From NCBI RefSeq assembly GCF_048564905.1, contig NW_027328741.1, forward strand, positions 1,240,001 to 1,304,000: a stretch of 64,000 nucleotides of DNA. The letters are read 5' to 3'. The stretch's first letter is position 1. Each line of letters begins with the position of its first letter. Shown here piece by piece: positions 50,901 through 63,789 of the stretch. The translations under genes were made by a program, and so were the position numbers. The notes under the pieces are model-generated. The model was given only the letters and a program-made list of their open reading frames with translations. It ran no database searches and had not been told where the DNA came from. The stretch comes from Vicugna pacos (taxonomy: Eukaryota > Chordata > Mammalia > Artiodactyla > Camelidae).

Positions 50901-52901
50901 TTCGGCCAGCTTCTCTTCGTGACTCCCTGAAGTCGACTTCACAAGGACTGGGCAAGTCTGAAAGTACCTCGGAGCCTCACCAGTAAGCTGATGACAGACA
51001 GATCTTCCACTGTCTGCTCTTTCAGGTTCTGGAAACTGACCTGTGAACTCAGGTCTTTGGGCAGCAGAAGTATCTCGAACTTACACAGCTTCCCGGACCA
51101 AACACCTAAGCCAAGCTCCACAGAGGCCTGCAGCCCCTGCATCACACTGATCCACCCACAGAACTCGGCCCGGTTACCTAGGATCCAACAGCCACAACAA
51201 GCCTCGTGGAACACACCAACATTCCACCTGGAATCCAACCGGTAACTGCCATCCCCAATGGCTGCTGCATCTTGTCAGTGTTGGGGGAGGGGCTGCATCC
51301 GACGAGAGGTTCCTAAAGTAAATGTGGTTCTGCCCACTAGCGTCCCATGGGCCTTTCTTCTTCCCTCTTTCCTTTTGTTCAGATCTGTATGAACAGTACC
51401 AATGGAGAGAAGTGTGTCCCTTTTCAGTTGAAGGTTTCACACGTCTTTAAACTTTCTAAGAGTTCACAGTACACAGAGACCCAGTAAAGGAGACTTATGT
51501 TCCTATAATATCCGTACAACCGGAATACATATGCATCGCATGATTTCTGCTGAAAAACCCACACTCTCAGGACATGGATCTATTGGTTTCATGGGGGCTG
51601 AATTTCCAAGAAATGAAACCAACCCCAATGTGCACTTTACTGTCTGTCTCTTTTGCTCTTATTTCACTTTGGCTGAGCTACTTGCCTTTGTTATAGGCTT
51701 CTTACAATTCTTCTCTACGTAGCGTAGAATATGGCATTCCTTCATCCTGTTGGAAGACATACAAGACTACATCACGGACTAGGAATCCAATGGAATCCAA
51801 ATCGGCATTTGGGTGAGGTCACGATATGCTCTTATGAATCTATATTTACGAATATGAATGCACGCCTCTGATTTCCGAATACAAGTGTGCTGAGTACATG
51901 CAAGCCGCAATACTGGGTCGATGCGTGCTGAATGATCCTTGACATCACCTTGAGTATTTTCTTTTGAATAATCATGTTTCCCATGGTATATGTCAGCCAA
52001 CCGTACCATTTTGGTGCATGTTTGTTGGTTTGATTCTTTGTTGGTCTGCTTCTCGCTTGTTTTGCAAACACGTCAGGACATGCATCTCTCCTTTCGCTTC
52101 AAACAGAGAGTCAAATAAGCTGATTCACTTAAGAGAGTGCTTCCAATCACCTATGATTTCCTGCTTCCCTCTCCAATCTTTAAGGTTTTGATGTCCTCCT
52201 TGCCTTCTTCTTGTTTCTTCTTTGCCACTCATGCTCTTCTTGCATTTCCAATAATGGTTTTCTTCTTTCCATTTCATCTTGCTGCTTTTCTATTCCGGGG
52301 AGTATTCTCAACCTTCCTTTTAGAAGAAGTTTTGAACTGCTGAATTCTTTTATGATTTGCCGGTCTTTGGATTGCTCTAGCTCTGCCGTTATTAGAAATG
52401 GTGGTCATGTGGCATAGGCTACCCTAGGTGGCAGCATTTGGCCATTCAGGATATGGTCTGTGTCCTGGCACTCCTCCCTGTCCTGCAATAGTGCTGCCGA
52501 GTTATAAGCTGAAACCCCTCTGGAGGTTCCCTTGTGACTATGTTGTTTCCTCCAGGTGCATTTTAAATCACTGTGATATTCGTGAACTTTGTTGATTGGA
52601 ATCATACAGCTGCTTGTAGGTCTATTTGGATTCCAACTCCTTTGGATGCTGTGTAATTCCTGAATTCGCATAGATGATTTTTTCTTGGCTTTCAACAAGT
52701 TTCAGTCTGATATTTCTACAGATAAATTTTCAGACATATTTTATTTCTTTATCTCTTGCTTTTCCATCTGGGACTCTTATGAATTCTAGTCTTTCATGCC
52801 CTGTCTTAACCCAGGATACAACAGCAATATTTTCATTGTTTTGCACTTGCTTTCCTATGTCCGAATCTGACCGAGGGATTTCTGTTCCCCTGTCTTCACA
52901 G
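47613..52901. repeat. Repeat unit C10
   Basis: This copy is 5289 bp with the short TG run. One base is missing near 50927 (GACTCCCTGAAG). It shares AATCCAATGGAATCC near 51783 and GGTCTTTGGATTG near 52363 with C9. It has many private substitutions, for example GTCTGTTATATC near 48072. The 62-codon minus-strand frame seen in other units is missing here. Confidence 0.97.
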
Positions 52902-53208
52902 TCATTCACGCGTCCCTCTGCATTATCTAGTCTGCTAAGGACTGAATTTTAGCCCTGATATTATCACATCCACTGAGTTTTCTGATATCTTTTGGCTCGT
53001 CTTTAGACTTTCTCTTCCCCTTTTCTGGTATTCTGCCTTTTGTGATTCTGAGACCCTTTTGTTCTTCAGTGTTTTCCTGACCTCCATTTTCAACACTTGG
53101 ACTGCATAGCGTTTTGCAGTCTAGTTGTTTGAAAGCTTATCTTTTGGGCCTTCAATATCTTTGGAACTGAAAATGGTACTTCCTATTTCTTTTACTGTAC
53201 TTCTTCAT
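52301..53208 (-). mobile_element. LINE-1 ORF1 remnant, C10/C11 junction
   Basis: The C-terminal-domain frame at 52698-52405 is open, with a private CAATAGTGC near 52487. Confidence 0.88.
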
Positions 53209-56200
53209 CTCTACTGGTCAGGTAATATCAGGTATCTAATGTAGATTTTTAGGGCTATGTTAAGTGAAAATTTTAGACTCTTGTCTCTATGCAATTCCAA
53301 GGGATTTCTGTGAGGACAATTTCTCCTAGACATTGATGCCATATTCTGTTCCTTTGTGTGTTGTCTGGTATATCTCCAATTGCTGGTGTTGCATTTGTTG
53401 TGATGAACAACACATACTATTTCGATTAGCATAACTTCATTTTGATTACGCTTATCTCACAATTCTGAAAGTGCGCAGGACACGGCCTCTTGTGGAAATG
53501 AGGATTCTAAAGGTTCTCAGCTCTGCATTCTGCTCTATGTCATTTTGGAGTGTTTCCAAAACAGCAAACTGAGAGTGCGCTTGTGCTTTGTAGTGCCACG
53601 GGAATGTCCCAATGAAAGCAGTTCTTCCCAGAGCTTCTCTGTCTACTGAAACACCAGTGGAAGCACATCCATGGATGTCACAAATCAGGGCCTGCTGGAA
53701 TGATCCCGCAGACCGACCTTGGTGTCCTCGCTGCCGTACCGTGCCGGTGCCATCCAAAATGTAGCATCCGATTTTGGGAGATAGTGCTGAAGGAAATGCT
53801 TCCTCTTCTCACGCTGTGGACTTGGACCACTCTATCTTGTCCTATCATCCTTGTGGCACGGGTGCACGAAGGCCACCACAGAGCTGTTGCGCATCCTGTG
53901 CCTCAAACCAAACCATAATCCCAGCCCAGGTTATGAATGTAGCAGATCCTAAGGCTTTTCATTCTGATTTCAAACCCAAGGCCCCCTGGATCCCTCAGAC
54001 CAGATGCACGATAGCCCTGATTCAGCCCCACACGTGCTCTATTGGCAAAATGCACAATTGGTCCCTGGTCCTGCAGAAGCACTGGGTGTGGCCAAGGGAC
54101 ATATCAGTAATCTCAACAGCGCGACCAGTATGGTTGATTTATCATTGGTACACTGTTCGGTTTGCTCTCTTGTTTAGACCCACCACATCCCACAACGCAC
54201 TCCAGATCCCTGAGACTCAGCGTATGCCATCAACCGTAGCCCTATACCTCACTTACCGATGCTCCTGCTAACTGTAATTTGGCATCACGGATCTTGGTCT
54301 CAGAATCAACTGTGGGGATATTTTGCGCTGGTTTCTTTGAGTTCTGTCAGCCAAGCATCTGCTGTGCACTCTTGTAAATCTCAGCACATCACCTTCAATC
54401 ACATGTCTCCTGTCCGCTTGAGATTTTGCGACCAAGTCTAACAGGGTTTCACCCTTGTTGGTCAGACCCTGCACTGGTTTCCATTCCCTGCTTTGCCTTC
54501 TCCTGCTTCCAGGTGTCCTGAGGCCTCATCCTGTCTTTGGAAGTAACAGACCTCTCTTCGGCAAGTGTCCTGTGCCAAAGGCTGGGTGAGTGGAGTTTTA
54601 CATTTCTCTGTACAAGGGAGCGCGTGAGTGCAGGTTGCACTTCTTCCCTGCCAACTGGGCATCGATGAATCAACACTATCCAGATACATTTCACAGAAAT
54701 GTGATATTTGCTTAGCTCTTGGTTTCTATACAGCCGTGGTGGGAGGGGTTGTCCAAAGAATCCTGTTTTGACATTGTGTTGATATCTCATTTGCAGTCTT
54801 TAAGAATTTTAACAGAATTCATTTCCATGTTTTGGGAGTTATACGAAAATGAAGTTATTTTTTGAAACACACTAAATCGACCTAGAAGCCAGACTTGTCA
54901 ATTTTGGTAACATTTTGTCAGCTCTACGGAAAACCTAGACAGATAGAATGCAAACTAGCAGTCCAAACTGTTAAAGGGGTCATGTCAGCTCTTTACGGTT
55001 GAAGCCTCCGAGACCAACAGGAACCATGAAATTACTATTGGAAACATGAAATAACCCCCAACCTTGGATACACTTGGTCATGTGGTGCCCTTTAGTCCTA
55101 TTTGTCACCGACTGGCCAATGTTGGCATTTCAAGGGGTAACATCCCTCTCTAGGAAAATACAAGAGGAAACAAACCAAATATATACATTTAGGTTTGAAT
55201 CCAAAAGCACCTAGAGGCATTATAGCTAGGAGAACCCTGCTGCAGTTATGCTTGTCTATGGAGAACCAGGTGTTCTTCTATCAGTGATGAGAACAGTTAA
55301 TCTTCCGATCATGTTGGGTAAAGCCATTTAACGCAACCAAGTCTGCACCCACATGATATAGTGCCCCCGGGGGCTTGACTCAAGTGAAAGACGATCCACA
55401 TAAGCTGTGTCATTAATGTCATTGGCGACTTTTACAGTACACTTCACTTTCTGACTTGTACTATTTACCTATACTGTCTTGAAAAACTGAGGCCTAATAC
55501 AGATTCAAGTTCAGTCAAAGATTCCCCTCACTTACCACACTCCCTTCACCCCAGGGAAGACAGAAACACAAAATTTGCTGAATCTAGCGGAAGGCCATCG
55601 TTTCTAGGTGTGAGCTAAGTATTCAATTCCTATCTATTTCAGCCGAGACTATTTGACCTTTAAGGAGTTCACTGTTGTTCACAGAGTGTGAAGCTGGAGG
55701 AACTCTGATTCTAGGAGGGACTTGCCCTTCTCCTAATGGCTTCATTGCCGCTCAGGTACTGAACCTTCAAAATGGATGCGTGAGTGGAGGGGAGGGAAGG
55801 GCAAGTGCTTGCTAGCTAGGCCCAAACCTGGGAAAAGGCTTACCTGGGCTTGGTGAATTTTGGTCTGAATGGCTTGGGAAGGCCCCTTGGGATGTGTGGA
55901 TTCTCACGACCTCTTCCAAGAACAGGAGCATTTAGATCATCTCTGCCATCTCTTCTCTTGCACACGTCAGGGACCTTGGACCCGTTCTTGGAGAAGAGAA
56001 TTGAGGAACTTCCTCAAGTCCACGTTGGCACTCCGTATGTTTCTGCCAGTATCAGCGAGGTTCAATATGTCTCCTGAATGTCTTTTGAGCCTGGTATCCT
56101 CTACAGCTGTCTCCACGCCAGTATTCTCCATTGGAGCAGAACATCTCTCATCCATGTGTTCGCATCTCTCCTCAATCCGTGCAGCCAGCTTTTCGGCCAG

Positions 56201-58191
56201 CTTCTCTTCGTGACTCCCCTAAAGTCGAATTCAACAGGACTGGGCAAGTCTGAAAGAACCTCGGAGCCTCACCAGTAAGCTGATGACAGGCAGATCTTCC
56301 ACTGTCTGCCCTTTCAGGTTCTGGAAACTGACCTGTGAACTCAGGTCTTTGGGCAGCAGAAGTATCTCGAACTTACACAGCTTCCCGGACCAAACACCTA
56401 AGCCAAGCTCCACAGAGGCCTGCAGCCCCTCCATCACACTGATCCACCCACAGAACTCGGCCCGGTTACCTAGGATCCAACAGCCACAACAAGCCTCGTG
56501 GAACACACCAACATTCCACCTGGAATCCAACCGGTAACTGCCATCCCCAATGACTGCTGCATCTTGTCAGTGTTGGGGGAGGGGCTGCATCCGAAGAGAG
56601 GTTCCTAAAGTAAATGTGGTTCTGCCCACTAGCGTCCCATGGGCCTTTCTTCTTCCCTCTTTCCTTTTGTTCAGATCTGTATGCACAGTACCAATGGAGA
56701 GAAGTGTGTCCCTTTTCAGTTGAAGGTTTCACACGTCTTTAAACTTTCTAAGAGTTCACAGTACACAGAGACCCAGTAAAGGAGACTTATGTTCCTATAA
56801 TATCCGTACAACCGGAATACATATGCGTCGCATGATTTCTGCTGAAAAACCCACACTCTCAGGACATGGATCTATTGGTTTCATGGGGGCTGAATTTCCA
56901 AGAAATGAAACCAACCCCAATGTGCACTTTACTGTCTGTCTCTTTTGCTCTTAGTACACTTTGGCAGAGCTACTTGCCTTTGTTATAGGCTTCTTACAAT
57001 TCTTCTCTACGTAGCGTAGAATATGGCATTCCTTCATCCTGTTGGAAGACATACAAGACTACATCACGGACTAGGAATCCATTGGATTCCAAATCGGCAT
57101 TTGGGTGAGGTCACGATATGCTCTTATGAATCTATATTTACGAATATGAATGCACGCCTCTGATTTCCGAATACAAGTGTGCTGAGTACATGCAAGCCGC
57201 AATACTGGGTCGATGCGTGCTGAATGATCCTTGACATCACCTTGAGTATTTTCTTTTGAATAATCATGTTTCCCATGGTATATGTCAGCCAACCGTACCA
57301 TTTTGGTGCATGTTTGTTTGTTTGATTCTTTGTTTTTCTGCTTCTCGCTTGTTTTGCAAACACGTCAGGACATGCATCTTTCCTTTCGCTTCAAACAGAG
57401 AGTCAAATAAGCTGATTGACTTAAGAGAGTGCTTCCAATCACCTATGATTTCCTGCTTCCCTCTCCAATCTTTAAGGTTTTGATGTCCTCCTGGCCTTCT
57501 TCTTGTTACTTCTTTGCCACTCATGCTCTTCTTGCATTTCCAATAATGGTTTTCTTCTTTCCATTTCATCTTGCTGCTTTTCTATTCCGGGGAGTATTCT
57601 CAACCTTCGTTTTAGAAGAAGTTTTGAACTGCTGAATTCTTTTATGATTTGCGGTCTGTGGATTGCTCTAGATCTGCCGTTATTAGAAATGGTGGTCATG
57701 TGGCATAGGCTACCCTAGGTGGCAGCCTTTGGCCATTCAGGATATGGTCTGTGTCCTGGCACTCCTCCCTGTCCTGCAATATTGCTGCCGAGTTTTAAGC
57801 TGAAACCCCTCTGGAGGTTCCCTTGTGACTATGTTGTTTCATCCAGGTGCATTTTAAATCACTGTGATATTCGTGAACTTTGTTGATTGGATTCATACAG
57901 CTGCTTGTAGGTCTATTGGGATTCCACCTCCTTTGGATGCTGTGTAATTCCTGAATTCGCATAGATGATTTTTTCTTGGCTTTCAACAAGTTTCAGTCTA
58001 ATATTTCTACAGATAAATTTTCAGACATATTTTATTTCTTTATCTCTTGCTTTTCCATCTGGGACTCTTATGAATTCTAGTCTTTCATGCCGTGTCTTAA
58101 CCCAGGATACAACAGCAATATTTCATTGTTTTGCACTTGCTTTCCTATGTCCGAATCTGACCGAGGGATTTCTGTTCCCCTGTCTTCACAG
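52902..58191. repeat. Repeat unit C11
   Basis: This copy is 5290 bp. Two single-base deletions are private: near 57650 (GATTTGCGGTC) and near 58122 (CAATATTTCATTG). Seven changes crowd into 54396-54441. It shares TCATGCCGTGTC near 58085 with C12. Confidence 0.97.
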
Positions 58192-58498
58192 TCATTCACG
58201 CGTCCCTCTGCATTATCTAGTCTGCTAAGGACTGAATTTTAGCCCTGATATTATCACATCCACTGAGTTTTCTGATATCTTTTGGCTCGACTTTAGACTT
58301 TCACTTTCCCTTTTCTGGTATTCTGCCTTTTGTGATTCTGAGACCCTTTTGTTCTTCAGTGTTTTCCTGACCTCCATTTTCAACACTTGGACTGCATAGC
58401 GTTTTGCAGTCTAGTTGTTTGAAAGCTTATCTTTTGGGCCTTCAATATCTTTGGAACTGAAAATGGTACTTCCTATTTCTTTTACTGTACTTCTTCAT
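57593..58498 (-). mobile_element. LINE-1 ORF1 remnant, C11/C12 junction
   Basis: Two single-base deletions (near 57650 and 58122) are specific to this copy. The minus frame at 57699-57472 reads through the end of ORF1 and shows KEFSSSKLLL, close to the L1 consensus end. The open C-terminal-domain frame is reduced to 57989-57795. Confidence 0.88.
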
Positions 58499-61400
58499 CT
58501 CTACTGGTCAGGTAATATCAGGTATCTAATGTAGATTTTTAGGGCTATGTTAAGTGAAAATTTTAGACTTTGTCTCTACGCAATTCCAAGGGATTTCTGT
58601 GAGGACAATTTCTCCTAGTCATTGATGCCATATTCTCTTCCTGTGTGTGTTGTCTGGTATATCTCCAATTGCTGGTGTTGCATTTGTTGTGATGAACAAC
58701 CCATAATATTTCGATTAGCATAACTTCATTATGATTACGCTTATCTCACAATTCTGAAAGTGCGCAGGACACGGCCTCTTGTGGAAATGAGGATTCTAAA
58801 GGTTCTCAGCTCTGCATTCTGCTCTATGTCATTTTGGAGTGTTTCCAAAACAGCAAACTGAGAGTGCGCTTGTGCTTTGTAGTGCCACGGGAATGTCCCA
58901 ATGAAAGCAGTTCTTCCCAGAGCTTCTCTGTCTACTGAAACACCAGTGGAAGCACATCCATGGATGTCACACATCAGGGCCTGCTGGAATGATCCCGCAG
59001 ACCGACCTTGGTGTCCTCGCTGCCGTACCGTGCCGGTGCCATCCAAAATGTAGCATCCGATTTTGGGAGATAGTGCTGAAGGAAATGCTTCCTCTTCTCA
59101 CGCTGTGGACTTGGACCACTCTACCTTGTCCTATCATACTTGTGGCTCGTGTGCACGAAGGCCACCACAGAGCTGTTGCGCATCCTGTGCTTCAATCCAA
59201 ACCATAATCCCAGCCCAGGTTATGAATGTAGCAGATCCTAAGGCTTTTCATTCTGATTTCAAACCCAAGGCCCCCTGGATCCCTCAGACCAGATGCACGA
59301 TAGCTCTGATTCAGCCCCACACGTGCTCTATTGGCAAAATGCCCAATTGGTCCCTGGTCCTGCAGATGCACTGGGTGTGGCCATGGGACATATCGGTAAT
59401 CTCAAACGCGCGACCAGTTTGGTTGATTTATCATTGGTACACTGTTCGGTTTACTCTCTTGATTAGACCCACCACATCCCACAACGCACTCCAGATCCCT
59501 GAGACTCAGCGTATGCCATCAACCGTAGCCCTATACCTCACTTACCGATGCTCCTGCTAACTGTAATTTGGCATCACGGATCTTGGTCTCAGAATCAACT
59601 GTGGGGATATTTTGCGCTGGTTTCTTTGAGTTCTGTCAGCCAAGCATCTGCTGTGCACTCTTGTAAATCTCAGCACATCACCTTCAATCTCATGTCTCCT
59701 GTCCGCTTGAGAGGGTGCGTCCAAGTTAAACAGGGTTTCACCCTTGTTGGTCAGACCCTGCACTGGTTTCCATTCCCTGCTTTGCCTTCTCCTGCTTCCA
59801 GGTGTCCTGAGGCCTCATCCTGTCTTTGGAAGTAACAGACCTCTCTTCGGCAAGTGTCCTGTGCCAAAGGCTGGGTGAGTGGAGTTTTACATTTCTCTGT
59901 ACAAGGGAGCGCGTGAGTGCAGGTTGCACTTCTTCTCTGCCAACTGGGCATCGATGAATCAACACTATCCAGATACATTTCACAGAAATGTGATATTTGC
60001 TTAGCTCTTGGTTTCTATACAGCCGTGGTGGGAGGGGTTGTCCAAAGAATTCTGTTTTGACATTGTGTTGATATCTCATTTGCAGTCTTTAAGAATTTTA
60101 ACAGAATTCATTTCCATGTTTTGGGAGTTATACGAAAATGAAGTTATTTTTTGAAACACACTAAATCGACCTAGAAGCCAGACTTGTCAATTTTGGTAAC
60201 ATTATGTCAGCTCTACGGAAAACCTAGACAGATAGAATGCAAACTAGCAGTCCAAACTGTTAAAGGGGTCATGTCAGCTCTTTACGGTTGAAGCCTCCGA
60301 GACCAACAGGAACCATGAAATAACTATTGGAAACATGAAATAACCCCCAACCTTGGATACACTTGGGCATGTGGTGCCCTTTAGTCCTATTTGTCACCGA
60401 CTGGCCAATGTTGGCATTTCAAGGGGTAACATCCCTCTCTAGGAAAATACAAGAGGAAACAAACCAAATATATACATTTAGGTTTGAATCCAAAAGCACC
60501 TAGAGGCATTATAGCTAGGAGAACCCTGCTGCAGTTATGCTTGTCTATGGAGAACCAGGTGTTCTTCTATCAGTGATGAGAACAGTTAATCTTCCGATCA
60601 TGTTGGGTAAAGCCATTTAACGCAACCAAGTCTGCACCCACATGATATAGTGCCCCCGGGGGCTTGACTCAAGTGAAAGACGATCCACATAAGCTGTGTC
60701 TTTAATGTCATTGGCGACTTTTACAGTACACTTCACTTTCTGACTTGTACTATTTACCTATACTGTCTTGAAAAACTGAGGCCTAATACAGATTCAAGTT
60801 CAGTCAAAGATTCCCCTCACTTACCACACTCCCTTCACCCCAGGGAAGACATAAACACAACATTTGCTGAATCTAGCGGAAGGCCATCGTTTCTAGGTGT
60901 GAGCTAAGTATTCAATTCCTATCTATTTCAGCCGAGACTATTTGACCTTTAAGGCGTTCACTGTTGTTCACAGAGTGTGAAGCTGGAGGAACTCTGATTC
61001 TAGGAGGGACTTGCCCTTCTCCTAATGGCTTCATTGCCGCTCAGGTACTGAACCTTCAAAATGGATGCGTGAGTGGAGGGGAGGGAAGGGCAAGTGCTTG
61101 CTAGCTAGGCCCAAACCTGGGAAAAGGCTTACCTGGGCTTGGTGAATTTTGGTCTGAATGGCTTGGGAAGGCCCCTTGGGACGTGTGGATCCTCACGACC
61201 TCTTCCAAGAACAGGAGCGTTTTGATCATCTCTGCCATCTCTTCTCTTGCACACGTCAGGGACCTTGGACCCGTTCTTGGAGAAGAGAATTGAGGAACTT
61301 CCTCAAGTCCACGTTGGCACTCCGTATGTTTCTGCCAGTATCAGCGAGGTTCAATATGTCTCCTGAATGTCTTTTGAGCCTGGTATCCTCTACAGCTGTC

Positions 61401-63482
61401 TCCACGCCAGTATTCTCCATTGTAGCAGAACATCTCTCATCCATGTGTTCGCATCTCTCCTCAATGCGTGCAGCCAACTTTTCGGCCAGCTTCTCTTCGT
61501 GACTCCCCTAAAGTCGAATTCACCAGGACTGGGCAAGTCTGAAAGTACCTCGGAGCCTCACCAGTAAGCTGATGACAGGCAGATCTTCCACTGTCTGCCC
61601 TTTCAGGTTCTGGAAACTGACCTGAGAACTCAGGTCTTTGGGCAGCAGAAGTATCTCGAACTTACACAGCTTCCCGGACCAAACACCTAAGCCAAGCTCC
61701 ACAGAGGCCTGCAGCCCCTCCATCACACTGATCCACCCACAGAACTCGGCCCGGTTACCTAGGATACAACAGCCACAACAAGCCTCGTGGAACACACCAA
61801 CATTCCACCTGGAATCCAACAGGTAACTGCCATCCCCAATGGCTGCTGCATCTTGTCAGTGTTGGGGGAGGGGCTGCATCCGACGAGAGGTTCCTAAAGT
61901 AAATGTGTTTCTGCCCACTAGCGTCCCATGGGAATTTCTTCTTCCCTCTTTCCTTTTGTTCAGATCTGTATGCACAGTACCAATGGAGAGAAGTGTGTCC
62001 CTTTTCAGTTGAACGTTTCACACGTCTTTAAACTTTCTAAGAGTTCACAGTACACAGAGACCCAGTAAAGGAGACTTATGTTCCTATAATATCCGTACAA
62101 CCGGAATACATATGCGTCGCAAGATTTCTGCTGAAAAAGCCACACTCTCAGGACATGGATCTATTGTTTTCATGGGGGCTGAATTTCCAAGAAATGAAAC
62201 CAACCCCAATGTGCACTTTACTGTCTGTCTCTTTTGCTCTTAGTACACTTTGGCAGAGCTACTTGCCTTTGTTATAGGCTTCTTACAATTCTTCTCTACG
62301 TAGCGTAGAATATGGCATTCCTTCATCCTGTTGGAAGACATACAAGACTACATCACGGACTAAGAATCCATTGGATTCCAAATCGGCATTTGGGTGAGGT
62401 CACGATATGCTCTTATGAATCTATATTTACGAATATGAATGCACGCCTCTGATTTCCGAATACAAGTTTGCTGAGTACATGCAAGCCGCAATACTGGGTC
62501 GATGCGTGCTGAATGATCCTTGACATCACCTTGAGTATTTTCTTTTGAATAATCATGTTTCCCATGGTATATGTCAGCCAACCGTACCATTTTGGTGCAT
62601 GTTTGTTGGTTTGATTCTTTGTTGGTCTGCTTCTCGCTTGTTTTGCAAACACGTCAGGACATGCATCTCTCCTTTCGCTTCAAACAGAGAGTCAAATAAG
62701 CTGATTCACTTAAGAGAGTGCTTCCAATCACCTATGATTTCCTGCTTCCCTCTCCAATCTTTAAGGTTTTGATGTCCTCCTTGCCTTCTTCTTGTTTCTT
62801 CTTTGCCACTCATGCTCTTCTTGCATTTCCAATAATGGTTTTCTTCTTTCCATTTCATCTTGCTGCTTTTCTATTCCGGGGAGTATTCTCAACCTTCCTT
62901 TTAGAAGAAGTTTTGAACTGCTGAATTCTTTTATGATTTGCCGGTCTGTGGATTGCTCTAGCTCTGCCGTTATTAGAAATGGTGGTCATGTGGCATAGGC
63001 TACCCTAGGTGGCAGCCTTTGGCCATTCAGGATATGGTCTGTGTCCTGGCACTCCTCCCTGTCCTGCAATATTGCTGCCGAGTTATAAGCTGAAACCCCT
63101 CTGGAGGTTCCCTTGTGACTATGTTCTTTCCTCCAGGTGCATTTTAAATCACTGTGATATTCGTGAACTTTGTTGATTGGAATCATACAGCTGCTTGTAG
63201 GTCTATTGGGATTCCACCTCCTTTGGATGCTGTGTAATTCCTGAATTCGCATAGATGATTTTTTCTTGGCTTTCAACAAGTTTCAGTCTGATATTTCTAC
63301 AGATAAATTTTCAGACATATTTTATTTCTTTATCTCTTGCTTTTCCATCTGGGACTCTTATGAATTCTAGTCTTTCATGCCGTGTCTTAACCCAGGATAC
63401 AACAGCAATATTTTCATTGTTTTGCACTTGCTTTCCTATGTCCGAATCTGACCGAGGGATTTCTGTTCCCCTGTCTTCACAG
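58192..63482. repeat. Repeat unit C12
   Basis: This copy is 5291 bp with the long TG run and a private one-base deletion near 58569 (TAGACTTTGTC). Its 3' half pairs with C11 through TCATGCCGTGTC near 63376. CACCGACTGGCC near 60396 is also shared with C11. Confidence 0.97.
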
Positions 63483-63789
63483 TCATTCACGCGTCCCTCT
63501 GCATTATCTAGTCTGCTAAGGACTGAATTTTAGCCCTGATATTATCACATCCACTGAGTTTTCTGATATCTTTTGGCTCGTCTTTAGACTTTCTCTTCCC
63601 CTTTTCTGGTATTCTGCCTTTTGTGATTCTGAGACCCTTTTGTTTTTCAGTGTTTTCCTGACCTCCATTTTCAACACTTGGACTGCATAGCGTTTTGCAG
63701 TCTAATTGTTTGAAAGCTTATCTTTTGGGCCTTCAATATCTTTGGAACTGAAAATGGTACTTCCTATTTCTTTTACTGTACTTCTTCAT
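62882..63789 (-). mobile_element. LINE-1 ORF1 remnant, C12/C13 junction
   Basis: The C-terminal-domain frame at 63279-62986 is open. The N-terminal part lies in the partial last unit. Confidence 0.88.
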
